From positions 62,001-126,000 of the forward strand of contig CAJYPV010000022.1 in NCBI GenBank assembly GCA_913776825.1: 64,000 nucleotides of DNA, in the 5' to 3' direction. A model generated the notes under the pieces. The model was not told the origin of the DNA. It searched no databases and saw only the letters and a program-made list of their open reading frames with translations. The stretch's first letter is position 1. Each line of letters begins with the position of its first letter. This document shows, piece after piece, positions 46,782-55,821 of the stretch. Source of the stretch: Burkholderiaceae bacterium (lineage in GTDB: Bacteria; Pseudomonadota; Gammaproteobacteria; Burkholderiales; Burkholderiaceae_C). A program made the translations under genes and the position numbers.

Positions 46782-48203
46782 TTGACTCCGTTGAACCAGC
46801 AGCTGAACCACACCTTGAGCCTGCGTGAACTGCAATCGCTGTTCAGCTCGCTGACCCGTCCGAATGCGCTGATCGAAGTCGGCCTGGTGATCGCCTGCCT
46901 GGCGCTGTCCTGGCTGATCGTGTTCCGCATCGGCAAGCATGTGAAGCCCAGTCCGCAGGGCCATCAATCGGTGCTGCTGGGCCGGCGGGTCTTCGACGGC
47001 GTGCTGTTCCCGGTGATCGCGCTCCTGCTGGCGCTCGGCGCCCGGCGTCTGATGCCGTATCTGGGCGAGCCGGTGGCGCTGTTCCGGCTGGTGATTCCGG
47101 TGTTGCTGTCGCTGGTGGTGATCCGGCTGGTGGCGCGGGTGCTGCGCGCAGCCATGCCGGAATCGCGCGGCATCCGGCTGCTGGAGCGGTCGGTCTCGTG
47201 GGTCGCCTGGCTGGGCTCCATTCTCTGGATCATGGGCGTGCTGCCCATCGTGCTGGACGAGCTGGATCACTATCCGCTGAGCTTCCTGGGCAAGAAGGGT
47301 CAGGCCACGCCGACGGTGCTGGACCTGCTGCTGGGCGCCTTGCAGGTTGGCGGCGTGATGATCGTCGTGCTGTGGCTGTCATCGGTGGTGGAGTCCCGCC
47401 TGCTGCGCGGCAAGGTGGCCGACCTGTCGATGCGCAAGATCGCGGTCAACCTCACCCGCACGCTGCTGCTGGCGATCGGCGCGATGGTGGCGCTGAACAT
47501 GGTGGGCCTGGACCTGAGCGCGCTGTCCTGGCTGGGCGGCGCGGTCGGCGTGGGCCTGGGTTTCGGCCTGCAGAAGATCGCGGCCAACTATGTCTCGGGC
47601 TTCATGATCCTGGCCGAGCGCTCGCTGCGCATCGGCGACATGGTCAAGGTCGACACCTTCGAAGGCAAGATCACCGACATCAAGACCCGCTACACCGTGA
47701 TTCGCGCGCTCAATGGCCGCGAGGCGATCGTTCCGAACGAATCGCTGATCACCACGCGCGTCGAGAACCTCTCGCTGGCCGACCCGCAGGTCTGGCTGTC
47801 GACGATGGTGCAGGTGGCCTACGGCACCGATGTCGACGCGCTGTTCCCGCAACTGATCGAGAGCATCAAGCAGGTGCCGCGGGTGCTGAGCGAGCCGGCG
47901 CCGTCGGTGGCGCTGAGCAACTTCGCGGCGGACGGTCTGGAGCTGACGATCGGCTTCTGGATCTCCGACCCGCACAACGGGCAGGGCGGCGTGCGCTCCG
48001 AAGTGAACCTGGCGATCCTGCGCCGGCTGAATGCGCTGGGCGTGGAGATCCCCTTCCCGCAACGGGTGCTGCATGCCGCGCCCGTGGCCGGCATGCCCGC
48101 AGCGGCGGCGACGCCCGCGCCGGAGGCGACGAGCGTCACGCTGCTGGATGCTCAGGCGGATGGGGCGGCGAGCGCGCCGTCGGCGTCCAGCACCAGCCGA
48201 TAA
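46782..48203 (+). CDS. MscS-family mechanosensitive channel
   Basis: Pressure-gated channel of 473 residues: about five N-terminal membrane helices (35-230), then the MscS pore helix and beta domain (ALSWLGGAVGVGLGFGLQKI, AANYVSGFMILAERSLRIGD, IVPNESLITTRVENLS). The tail is Ala/Pro-rich. No ATG lies near the start; TTG at 46782 (or 46791) appears to initiate. The last 52 bp overlap the convergent dehydrogenase gene. Confidence 0.9.
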   Translation: MTPLNQQLNHTLSLRELQSLFSSLTRPNALIEVGLVIACLALSWLIVFRIGKHVKPSPQGHQSVLLGRRVFDGVLFPVIALLLALGARRLMPYLGEPVALFRLVIPVLLSLVVIRLVARVLRAAMPESRGIRLLERSVSWVAWLGSILWIMGVLPIVLDELDHYPLSFLGKKGQATPTVLDLLLGALQVGGVMIVVLWLSSVVESRLLRGKVADLSMRKIAVNLTRTLLLAIGAMVALNMVGLDLSALSWLGGAVGVGLGFGLQKIAANYVSGFMILAERSLRIGDMVKVDTFEGKITDIKTRYTVIRALNGREAIVPNESLITTRVENLSLADPQVWLSTMVQVAYGTDVDALFPQLIESIKQVPRVLSEPAPSVALSNFAADGLELTIGFWISDPHNGQGGVRSEVNLAILRRLNALGVEIPFPQRVLHAAPVAGMPAAAATPAPEATSVTLLDAQADGAASAPSASSTSR

Positions 48204-49186
48204 CGCGCCTTGTTGGCGCGCAGGTGGTCCAGCGCGTCATTCACCCGGCTCATCGGGAAACGTTCCACCTGCGGCAGGATCTGGTGACGGGCCGCGAATT
48301 CCAGCATGCGCGCCAGCGTGGTCGGCGGCGGCGTGGGCGAGGCCGACACGCTGCGCTGCCAGGACAGCAAACCGCCGCTCTTGAGCTGCAGCTTGTCGGT
48401 GACCACGCCGACCAGATGAAAGCGGCCCTTGGGCGCCAGCGTCCCGATCAGCGCATCCCAGTTCAGGCTCGCCCCGACGGTCACCAGCAGGAAATCCAGG
48501 CTGCCCGCGGCGGCCTTGAGTTCGGCCACATCGACGCTCGACAGCGTCTTGTGCGCGCCCAGCGCCAGCGCTTCATCGCGCTTCGATGGGGAGGAGGTGA
48601 ACGCGGTCACCTCGCAGCCCCAGGCCCGCGCGAACTTCACCGCCAGATGGCCCAGGCCGCCGATGCCGACCACGCCGACGCGATCGGTCGGCCGGATGCC
48701 ATGCAGCACGAAGGGCAGGAAGACCGTGCCGCCGCCGCACATCAGCGGTCCCGCTGCCGCCGGGTCGAGACCGTCCGGGATCGGCACCGCCCAGGCCCAA
48801 TGCGCATGCAATCGGTCCGCGAAACCGCCGTGGCGGCCGATGATGGTCGGCTGACGTTGCCCGCACAGATGCTGTTCGCCGCCGAGGCAAAAGCCGCAAT
48901 GCATGCAGCTGCCGGTGTGCCAGCCCACGCCGACCCGTTGCCCCACCTGCCGCCCCTTGACCCGAGCGCCGACCTCGGTGATCACGCCGATCACCTCATG
49001 GCCGGGCACCACCGGATAGCTGGTCGGAAACCATTCGCTGTCGATCATGGCGAGATCCGAATGGCAGATGCCGCAATGCTCGACCCGGATCGCCACCTCC
49101 TCCTCGCCCAGCGGGCCGCTGTCGAAATCGAAGCGCTGCAGCGGACCGCCTTTTTCGGTGGCGGCCCAGGCGTGGATGGTGGTCAT
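48152..49186 (-). CDS. Zinc-dependent alcohol dehydrogenase (MDR family)
   Basis: A 344-residue NAD(P)-dependent dehydrogenase. Catalytic zinc ligands are Cys in EHCGICHSDL, His/Glu in VPGHEVIG and a Cys in PLMCGGGTV; structural zinc cysteines are in CMHCGFCLGGEQHLC. The cofactor loop is GIGGLGHLAVKFARAWG with TSSPSKRDEA after strand 2, which points to NADPH, as in YahK/cinnamyl-type aldehyde reductases. The substrate is likely an aldehyde. Its 3' end overlaps the MscS gene. Confidence 0.9.
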   Translation of the reverse strand: MTTIHAWAATEKGGPLQRFDFDSGPLGEEEVAIRVEHCGICHSDLAMIDSEWFPTSYPVVPGHEVIGVITEVGARVKGRQVGQRVGVGWHTGSCMHCGFCLGGEQHLCGQRQPTIIGRHGGFADRLHAHWAWAVPIPDGLDPAAAGPLMCGGGTVFLPFVLHGIRPTDRVGVVGIGGLGHLAVKFARAWGCEVTAFTSSPSKRDEALALGAHKTLSSVDVAELKAAAGSLDFLLVTVGASLNWDALIGTLAPKGRFHLVGVVTDKLQLKSGGLLSWQRSVSASPTPPPTTLARMLEFAARHQILPQVERFPMSRVNDALDHLRANKARYRLVLDADGALAAPSA

Positions 49187-49256
49187 GGTGAGCTCCTCGG
49201 GTTCTGATGGGGATCGGATGGGTGACGGTACGGCGCGTGGTGCGGCCCGCGCATTC

Positions 49257-51356
49257 TCAGCGCGGATAGCCGCGGTCGATCGCCTGGGCCAGGGTCAGCA
49301 CCTCCACCGTGCCGGCCAGCTCGGCGGCGCGCACATACTCGATGAACTCGGGCAGGGCGGTCAAGGCTTCGCCGGGCGAGTTGAACTCGCTGTGGCCGCC
49401 GTAGTAGGCCAACCCCTTCTGCGCGATGGCCTGGTCCAGATGGTCCTTCCAGCGCTGCAGCAGCGTGCCGGGATCGAAGCCGCTCATGTTGATGCGCGCG
49501 ATCCGGTGCGGATCGCCGAAGGGCACCGTCTCCGCCCAGCCCAGCGGCGGATTGGCATGGGCGCCGCCGAGGAACAGCGCGCAGGACCGATGCAGCCGTC
49601 GCAGCGCTGCGAAGTTGTCGCCGCGGAAGTTGGTGGTGCCGGCGCTGCCGAGGCTGGAGTCGTGGATGTCCTGAATGCCCAGCGAGCGCATGACCAGGAA
49701 GTACTTGCTGTGCTGCTCCAGGATCTGCTCGAAGTTTTCCTGCACGCCGGTCTCGACCCGGTAGTTCTGATTCGCCACCTGCCAGCCGTGGCGATGGTGC
49801 AGCACGGCCAGCTCCGAGGCGGTGAGGGTGGTGCTGCTCATGCCGCGCACCGCATCGGCATAGAGCGTGACCGGATAGCCGTAGCGCGACAGCACCGGCA
49901 GCATGTTGAGATAGGCGCCGCGGTTGAAGTCGTCGATGGAAAAGACGCAGATCGCTTTGCTCAGCGCCTTGGGCACGAACTCGATGGCCAGTGGCCGGAA
50001 CTTCGCGCCGTTGCCCGCCGCATTGGTCTGCAGCCGGAAGCGCGCCCAGCGGATCGTCTCCAGCGAAGCGCCCGCGCCGACCGGCACGAACTTCTCGATC
50101 GGGAACGCGAAGCTGTACATGAGCTTCTCGGTGGTGGCGAAGCGGATGCGCGGATCGCTGCCCAGCGTCGTGGCCACGTGGTAATCCGATGGCGGCGCGC
50201 CGGCATGGCCGCTGGAGAAGATCTCCAGGCCGAGACTGGACAGCGCATTGGTCGCGTCGAAGCGGCTGCTGCCGATCGGCATCGACAGCGTCGCCCGCAC
50301 CATGCCCCGGCCGTTCGACAGGTCCACGCCGGCCGCGCAGACAAAGCCCGCCGAGCCGAAGGTGTAGAGGCCGGGCGCGGTCTGGGTGAACTCGATGGCG
50401 GAGCCGCCCTGGTAGATCTCGCCGTCGGTCATGTCGGCGCACTGCGCGGCCGCATTGCTGGTGAGCGCCGCGACGGTGCTGAAGTCGGCCAGCTTGATGC
50501 CGCGCGCATGCAGCGTCTTGCGCGGCCCGGCCGCCAGCTCGCCGAGGTAGACGGCCGGCACCGTCGGATGCTGGCTGGGATAGTGCAGCTCGCCGATCGG
50601 AATCCGGGTGTTGTCGCCGAGCTGCTCGGCGGTGGCGCGCAGGTTGAACGAGGCTGGCAATCCCGCGCTGAAACACTCGACGGTCACATAGCCGGCATTC
50701 GCATCGGCGACCGAATCGATGGGGCGCAGATTCACCTGATTCGTGTTGCTCAGGCCGGCCAGCACCCAGGTCTGGCCCACCCGCAAGCGCACGCCGCTGG
50801 CGGCCGTGATGGGCGACCGCACCACGATGTCCTTGGCGCTGGTGTTGATGATCTCCACGCCCTGCACCGCATTCGTCGGGAGGGTGGCACCGCCGCCGCC
50901 GTTGGTGATCGGCACCTGCAGCGTCTTGAGATAGGCGAAGACCTCGGACGAGGTGATTGCCCAGCCGTTCACCGTCAAGCTGCGATTGCTCAAGCTGGCG
51001 CTGGCCAACGCGAAATCGCGTCGCCGCCAGCCGACCTGAGACGCATCGCTCAGCCCGACGATCCGCCGCGCCATGCCGGGCAGCAGCGCGGCCCAGCTCA
51101 CGCCGCCATCACGGGTGTATTCCAGCGCGGTGCCGGTGTCGTTGTCGACCTGCAGTTCGGTGCAGGCCTGCGCGGGAAACAGCGTCGGCGTGCCCGCCGT
51201 GGCGATTGCCGGCAAGGTGACTGAGACCACCACCGATTGGCTGATGGTGCCGGCGCCGCTCGCCGCCGTCGGCATCAGCGCACTCGGGCCGACCGGCGCC
51301 GGGCCGGTCCCGTCGGAGGCGCCGTCGTCGACGCCTGGATTGATCTGCTCCGCCAT
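49257..51356 (-). CDS. Two-repeat protein with C-terminal polysaccharide-deacetylase-like domain
   Basis: A 699-residue protein without a signal peptide. Residues 65-113 and 165-213 are internal repeats exactly 100 residues apart (GLSDASQVGWRRRD and GLSNTNQVNLRPID close them), a beta-rich module that recalls phage tail or decoration proteins. From about 467 a NodB-like domain follows: FSIDDF (Asp475, Asp476), HHRHGWQVANQN (520-530) and YYGGHSEF near 655. The metal His motif is not the canonical HxxxH. It ends near the dehydrogenase gene and stands alone. Function unknown; sugar de-N-acetylation is inferred. Confidence 0.7.
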   Translation of the reverse strand: MAEQINPGVDDGASDGTGPAPVGPSALMPTAASGAGTISQSVVVSVTLPAIATAGTPTLFPAQACTELQVDNDTGTALEYTRDGGVSWAALLPGMARRIVGLSDASQVGWRRRDFALASASLSNRSLTVNGWAITSSEVFAYLKTLQVPITNGGGGATLPTNAVQGVEIINTSAKDIVVRSPITAASGVRLRVGQTWVLAGLSNTNQVNLRPIDSVADANAGYVTVECFSAGLPASFNLRATAEQLGDNTRIPIGELHYPSQHPTVPAVYLGELAAGPRKTLHARGIKLADFSTVAALTSNAAAQCADMTDGEIYQGGSAIEFTQTAPGLYTFGSAGFVCAAGVDLSNGRGMVRATLSMPIGSSRFDATNALSSLGLEIFSSGHAGAPPSDYHVATTLGSDPRIRFATTEKLMYSFAFPIEKFVPVGAGASLETIRWARFRLQTNAAGNGAKFRPLAIEFVPKALSKAICVFSIDDFNRGAYLNMLPVLSRYGYPVTLYADAVRGMSSTTLTASELAVLHHRHGWQVANQNYRVETGVQENFEQILEQHSKYFLVMRSLGIQDIHDSSLGSAGTTNFRGDNFAALRRLHRSCALFLGGAHANPPLGWAETVPFGDPHRIARINMSGFDPGTLLQRWKDHLDQAIAQKGLAYYGGHSEFNSPGEALTALPEFIEYVRAAELAGTVEVLTLAQAIDRGYPR

Positions 51357-51764
51357 GCGCTGCTCCTTCGATGAGGGACGAGGCGCCGGCTTGTGAGCGC
51401 GGACCCCGTCGAGAACGATCGGATGAACTCACCCGCCCGTGCCTGGGCGTCGCTGTCGGCGATCCGAGGTGGCGGCGCGTGAAGCCGCAATGACCGGTCC
51501 GTCAGCGGGCCCCGGCGGCGAGGCGTGGCGTCTTCATTCTGAGCGGGGGTCAGGTCTGACCGGGCGCGTCGCGAGGCGACAGGCTGTCCCGGGAAAGCAG
51601 GGCATGGGCATGCGCGTTGGGTCGATCGACAGGCCATTCGGGCCATTCGAGCGGTTCAGGTCCTGCGCGATCGCGCTGGAGCGCCATCTCGATGGATTGA
51701 CCCTCCGTCCACGGCGGGAGCGTGAGCAGGCGCAGCCCACGCGGCGACCCGGACATCGAGCCCC
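51357..51764. other. Intergenic stretch with no supported gene
   Basis: Between the start of the two-repeat protein and the fumarase terminator no frame shows protein character. The stretch should contain the promoter of the minus-strand gene at 49257-51356, but I see no clear -35/-10 pair. Confidence 0.5.
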
Positions 51765-51796
51765 AGAAACGACAACGGCCACCCGAAGGTGGCCGT
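51765..51796 (-). terminator. Terminator downstream of the fumarase gene
   Basis: On the minus strand ACGGCCACC / GGTGGCCGT (9 bp, loop TTCG) is followed by TGTCGTTTC. It lies 44 bp beyond the fumarase stop. Confidence 0.7.
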
Positions 51797-51839
51797 GCGT
51801 GGAACAGCCCGCACGCGGCGAGCCGGCGCGGCGGAACGA

Positions 51840-53381
51840 TCAGCCGGCGTTGACCGGAATCTTCACCGCCTTGCCCGAGGCGATGCGTTCCTGCCATTCG
51901 GCGGGGCCGGTGATGTGGGCGCTGGTGCCGCCGGCGTCGACCGCGACGGTGACCGGCATGTCGACGACGTCGAACTCATAGATGGCTTCCATGCCCAGGT
52001 CCGCGAAGCCGACGACCTTGGCCTGCTTGATCGCCTTGGACACCAGGTAGGCCGAGCCGCCGACGGCCATCAGGTAGGCCGACTTGTGCTGGCGGATGGA
52101 CTCGATCGCAACCGGGCCGCGCTCGGCCTTGCCGATCATCGCGATCAGGCCGGTCTGCTCCAGCATCATGTCGGTGAACTTGTCCATGCGGGTGGCGGTG
52201 GTCGGGCCGGCCGGGCCGACGACTTCATCGCGCACCGGATCGACCGGGCCGACGTAATAGATCACGCGGTTGGTGAAGTCCACCGGCAGCGATTCGCCCT
52301 TGGCCAGCATTTCCTGGATGCGCTTGTGGGCGGCATCGCGGCCGGTCAGCATCTTGCCGTTCAGCAGCAGCGTGTCGCCGGGCTTCCAGCTGGCGACTTC
52401 TTCCTTGGTCAGCGCATTCAGGTCGACGCGCTTGCTCTTGTTGTAGTCGGGCGCCCATTGCACATCGGGCCACAGGTCCAGGCTGGGCGGATCGATGTAA
52501 GCGGGGCCGGAGCCGTCCAGCACGAAATGCGCATGGCGGGTGGCCGCGCAGTTGGGGATCATCGCGACCGGCTTGGAAGCGGCGTGGGTCGGATAGGTCT
52601 TGATCTTGACGTCGAGCACGGTGGTCAGGCCACCCAGGCCCTGGGCGCCGATGCCCAGCGCATTGACCTTCTCATACAGCTCGATGCGCAGCTCTTCCAG
52701 CTTGTTCTGCGGACCACGGGCCAGGAGTTCATACATGTCGATGTCTTCCATCAACGACTCCTTGGCCATCAGCATCGCCTTCTCGGCGGTGCCGCCGACG
52801 CCCAGGCCCAGCATGCCGGGCGGGCACCAGCCGGCGCCCATCAGCGGCACGGTCTTGAGCACCCAGTCGACCAGGTTGTCGCTGGGATTCATCATCACGA
52901 ACTTGCTCTTGTTTTCCGAGCCGCCGCCCTTGGCCGCGACCATCACATCGACGGTATTGCCGGGCACCAGGCTCATGCTGATCACCGCGGGCGTGTTGTC
53001 CTTGGTGTTCTTGCGCTCGAAGATCGGATCGGCGAGCACCGAGGCGCGCAGCTTGTTGTCCGGGTGGTTGTAGGCGCGGCGGACGCCTTCGTTGACCGCG
53101 TCCTCGATCGAGCCGGGGAAGTCGGCGAAGCGCACATCCATGCCGATCTTCAGGAACACGTTGACGATGCCGGTGTCCTGGCAGATCGGGCGCCGGCCTT
53201 CGGCGCACATCTTGGAGTTGGTCAGGATCTGGGCGATCGCATCCTTCGCCGCCGGGCTCTGCTCGCGCTCATAGGCGCGGGCCAGATGCTGGATGTAGTC
53301 GGCCGGGTGGTAGTAGCTGATGTACTGCAGCGCGGCGGCGACGCTCTCGACGAGGTCGGCGTGGCGGATCGTGGTGCTCAT
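51840..53381 (-). CDS. Class I fumarate hydratase (iron-sulfur)
   Basis: Interconverts fumarate and malate in the TCA cycle with an oxygen-sensitive 4Fe-4S cluster. From the ATG at 53379-53381 (MSTTIRHADLVESVAAALQY) it is 513 residues, as for FumA/FumB-type enzymes. Cysteine ligands lie in RRPICQDTGI, GAGWCPPGML and IPNCAATRHAHF. C-terminal segments GPAGPTTATRMDKF and DAGGTSAHITGP match the beta domain. An in-frame upstream ATG at 53414 adds only 11 unsupported residues. The foreign island begins just upstream. Confidence 0.95.
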   Translation of the reverse strand: MSTTIRHADLVESVAAALQYISYYHPADYIQHLARAYEREQSPAAKDAIAQILTNSKMCAEGRRPICQDTGIVNVFLKIGMDVRFADFPGSIEDAVNEGVRRAYNHPDNKLRASVLADPIFERKNTKDNTPAVISMSLVPGNTVDVMVAAKGGGSENKSKFVMMNPSDNLVDWVLKTVPLMGAGWCPPGMLGLGVGGTAEKAMLMAKESLMEDIDMYELLARGPQNKLEELRIELYEKVNALGIGAQGLGGLTTVLDVKIKTYPTHAASKPVAMIPNCAATRHAHFVLDGSGPAYIDPPSLDLWPDVQWAPDYNKSKRVDLNALTKEEVASWKPGDTLLLNGKMLTGRDAAHKRIQEMLAKGESLPVDFTNRVIYYVGPVDPVRDEVVGPAGPTTATRMDKFTDMMLEQTGLIAMIGKAERGPVAIESIRQHKSAYLMAVGGSAYLVSKAIKQAKVVGFADLGMEAIYEFDVVDMPVTVAVDAGGTSAHITGPAEWQERIASGKAVKIPVNAG

Positions 53382-53504
53382 GGTGCGGCAAGCCTTAACG
53401 AGGGAAGCGCGCATTATCGCCAGCTGCCGGACATGGTGCTGACGCGGGGCAGCGCTGCGGGTAGGTGATCACAGGTCTTTGATGCCTTTCACACACAGAC
53501 GAGT

Positions 53505-53700
53505 TATGCAGGCGGCCCAGGGAATCGTGGGGCCGGCATTCCTTGTAGTCAATCAGCCAGTCGTCCGCTGCGCTTTTGACCTCGAGGACCGCATTGAACG
53601 GCCATGGGTCGAGCACCTGCTGACGGAAGCTCCGGTTGAAGCGCTCGATGAATGCTTTCTCGCTGGGCTTCCCGGGCTGAATGAACAGCAGGGCTTCAGA
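53505..53700 (-). mobile_element. IS3-family transposase remnant
   Basis: The minus frame reads EALLFIQPGKPSEKAFIERF, NRSFRQQVLDPWPFNAVLEV and DDWLIDYKECRPHDSLGRL, the end of the DDE integrase core of IS3-type (IS407/IS150 group) OrfB, including the catalytic Glu of PGKPSEKAFIERFN. Only about 65 residues remain; the flanking frame is unrelated, no terminal inverted repeats were seen, and no OrfA is present. It is a dead fragment at the edge of the AT-richer island. Confidence 0.8.
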
Positions 53701-53838
53701 GATACCTATTCCGACGCTGCGGTTGACCCTCAAATGAGAATAGGGGATTTGGAAGTGTCGTCTAGGAGTTTTGGCTATTTTTCTTGTTGATGATGTGCTG
53801 TAGGCTTGGTATTCCCGTTTGAAAGGGTCGACAGCATT

Positions 53839-54993
53839 ATGGCCGAAAGAGTTAATATCAACTCGCCCGCTAATGGTGAGCAAGAACCTGCAGCGTACTC
53901 CGATTCGCGCGCCGATGGTCGGATTCGCGCAAGCGCGGTTGCCATGCATGACATTCAACGGCAAATTATGAATTCGCCACGAATGCTTGCGCAAGCAAAA
54001 GCCATTTCCGATTTGGGGCTCGGAAGAAATCGAAAGAAGTTGCAGGTCATACAGCGACATGTCGGGGACGGTTACGGCGAAGCCTCCAAGGCCTTTGCTG
54101 CGGCAGAAAAGCGAGCTAACGACTATTGGGCCGCAGTGGAATCGTTGGAGGTAAAAGCTGCCACAAACACCTCGACCGATGAATCAGGGGAAGATAAGTC
54201 GCCGACATATGACAATGTGAAAAATTCCATCTGGCTGAATTTGATAGGGAAGGCAAATAAGGCGAAAAGTACAATTTCCGGTGAGGCGTCCGAAAGCCAA
54301 AATTGGCGAGTAAATAGCTCGCCGGACAAGGTGAAAAAGCATGGCGGTGCCGTAAAAATCACCGCTCCTGGCGACAAGTCGGGTGCTGATATTCTAGGGT
54401 TCTTTGTTAATACAGATACTGGGGCTATTGCTGGCGGCGGCGTGCACCGTGAAATAAAAGACCATACAAAATCGCACGAAGATGAAAATAAAAACACGTG
54501 GGGTGGTTCATGGTCTGATATTGCGAAGGCGATCAGGAGTGAAGTGAAATTCGTAACTATGTATGGTGATCCGGAATACTTCTATAATGCGATTGAAGCT
54601 CAAAAAGTTGAGCCAATAGAAAGGAAGCGTGGTCGTCCTAAGAAAGATCCAGAGAAAGGGGGGAGTCTTCGAACCGATGATAAGACGTACTTTGAGGATG
54701 TGAATGGAAAAATGATGGAGTTTCAATATACGTATAAGTACACCATCACTGATAAAAAGATTATCGACGGGAGAAATGCAGGGCAGGTGGTGCCGCCGGA
54801 AAATGGTGCGCTGGTTACTATAAAGAAATCCGTCGATGCGACAAAGAAGTTATTGCTCCAGGTGACAGAGGTATTTTTTCAAAAGAAGAACGTTGAGGAA
54901 GAAAAATCGAAGAAGAAGAAAAAACAGGAAAACCGCGGCAAGAAACGCAAGAGTGACGACGATGAAGATACCTCCTCGTCCGACGAGGATTGA
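53839..54993 (+). CDS. Foreign orphan protein with AT-hook and eukaryotic-style charged tail
   Basis: The ATG at 53839 gives 384 residues, far richer in AT and in Lys/Asp/Asn than any neighbour. Residues 33-73 (AVAMHDIQRQIMNSPRMLAQ ... VIQR) resemble the NSPR/AQR repeats of DUF4157- and eCIS-associated proteins. Residues 261-270, ERKRGRPKKD, are a canonical AT-hook, a minor-groove DNA-binding motif common in eukaryotic nuclear proteins. The C-terminus (355-384) has a basic run KSKKKKKQ, then GKKRKSDDDEDTSSSDED, like a nuclear localisation signal beside acidic phosphosites. The middle (155-260) has no family I recognise. No signal peptide. An injected effector is a hypothesis; no injection-machine genes are in the window. 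Confidence 0.75.
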   Translation: MAERVNINSPANGEQEPAAYSDSRADGRIRASAVAMHDIQRQIMNSPRMLAQAKAISDLGLGRNRKKLQVIQRHVGDGYGEASKAFAAAEKRANDYWAAVESLEVKAATNTSTDESGEDKSPTYDNVKNSIWLNLIGKANKAKSTISGEASESQNWRVNSSPDKVKKHGGAVKITAPGDKSGADILGFFVNTDTGAIAGGGVHREIKDHTKSHEDENKNTWGGSWSDIAKAIRSEVKFVTMYGDPEYFYNAIEAQKVEPIERKRGRPKKDPEKGGSLRTDDKTYFEDVNGKMMEFQYTYKYTITDKKIIDGRNAGQVVPPENGALVTIKKSVDATKKLLLQVTEVFFQKKNVEEEKSKKKKKQENRGKKRKSDDDEDTSSSDED

Positions 54994-55101
54994 TAGCCCT
55001 AGTCAATAAGCCAACACTTCGCAACTGATCGCTATCTCTAAGCGAGGGCGCATCTCTTTCAAATGGGTTGACTTTCGTGCTTTTGCCTTTGCAATGGCCT
55101 C

Positions 55102-55269
55102 ATGGCGAGCTCGCATGAGTACCTGAGCACTGTTATACCCAGTCAAGAAATCCTCGGGCAAGTTCTTGCGACAGTGCAGGACCGCCTTGACAGCCACCCG
55201 CAACTCCTGGCCGACCAGATTGTGCGCAATGCGCGCAAGCCGCAGCGAGACCACAATCGCGACCGCTAA
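55102..55269 (+). CDS. Short open frame before the terminase remnant (doubtful)
   Basis: ATG 55102 opens a 55-residue frame (MASSHEYLSTVIPSQEILGQ, then VLATVQDRLDSHPQLLADQI) ending 9 bp before the terminase remnant's GTG, in the same direction. It is hydrophilic and helical and could be the tail of a phage gene that lost its start. A 91-residue frame on the opposite strand (55003-55278) is an alternative. I cannot decide between them. Confidence 0.25.
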   Translation: MASSHEYLSTVIPSQEILGQVLATVQDRLDSHPQLLADQIVRNARKPQRDHNRDR

Positions 55270-55278
55270 GCCCACCAA

Positions 55279-55482
55279 GTGCGCGTGAACAAGCCGGCAG
55301 TCAAGCCCATCGTTGGAAAACGCGCCGCCGCCAACGTCCAGTCCGTTGCACCGAAGGTCGAGCGCTTCATCGAGGAGTACCTGATCGACCTGAACGCGAC
55401 GCAGGCCTATGTCCGATCGCGCCCAGGCGTGAAGGTCAGGGGTGCGCGCGTCGAAGCTGCCCGTCTCCTCGCCAATCCGACC
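55279..55482 (+). pseudogene. Phage terminase small subunit remnant
   Basis: From GTG 55279, residues 25-68 read PKVERFIEEYLIDLNATQAY then ARVEAARLLANPT, the N-terminal DNA-binding part of terminase small subunits (PKQERFVxEYLxDLNATQAA...SRLLANP). The frame then loses similarity and runs into unrelated sequence. A different frame from 55479 to the TGA at 55668-55670 (AAINEYCTGSDAQLRRLKRL...) looks protein-like but is unidentified and may be the end of another broken gene. Confidence 0.7.
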
Positions 55483-55821
55483 CGGGTGATCCCGGCGCCA
55501 CGCGGGACGCGGTGGCTGCCATCAACGAGTACTGCACGGGCTCGGACGCTCAGCTCAGGAGGCTCAAGCGTCTGTTTGCCGAAGATGCGGCGGTGATGAA
55601 ACAACTCAACGCCCTGGAGCCCTGCATTGAAAGCGGCTCGCAGTGCCGAGCCAACGGCGCACCACGCTGACAGCGGGCCCAGGCCGGGCGGCAGACCCGG
55701 GCTGCATGTCCGGACCGTCACGCCCCCGCAGCGATACGCAAGGAAACAGCACACCGGCCTGACTCTGCACGAACTCGCGGCCACGCTCGGCACGCCCGAT
55801 CCGCTGACTATCATCCCGCCC

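Noticed and set aside
53395..54060. A complete 221-residue transposase
   Set aside because: Only the middle third resembles IS3 OrfB; both ends are unrelated sequence read through by chance.
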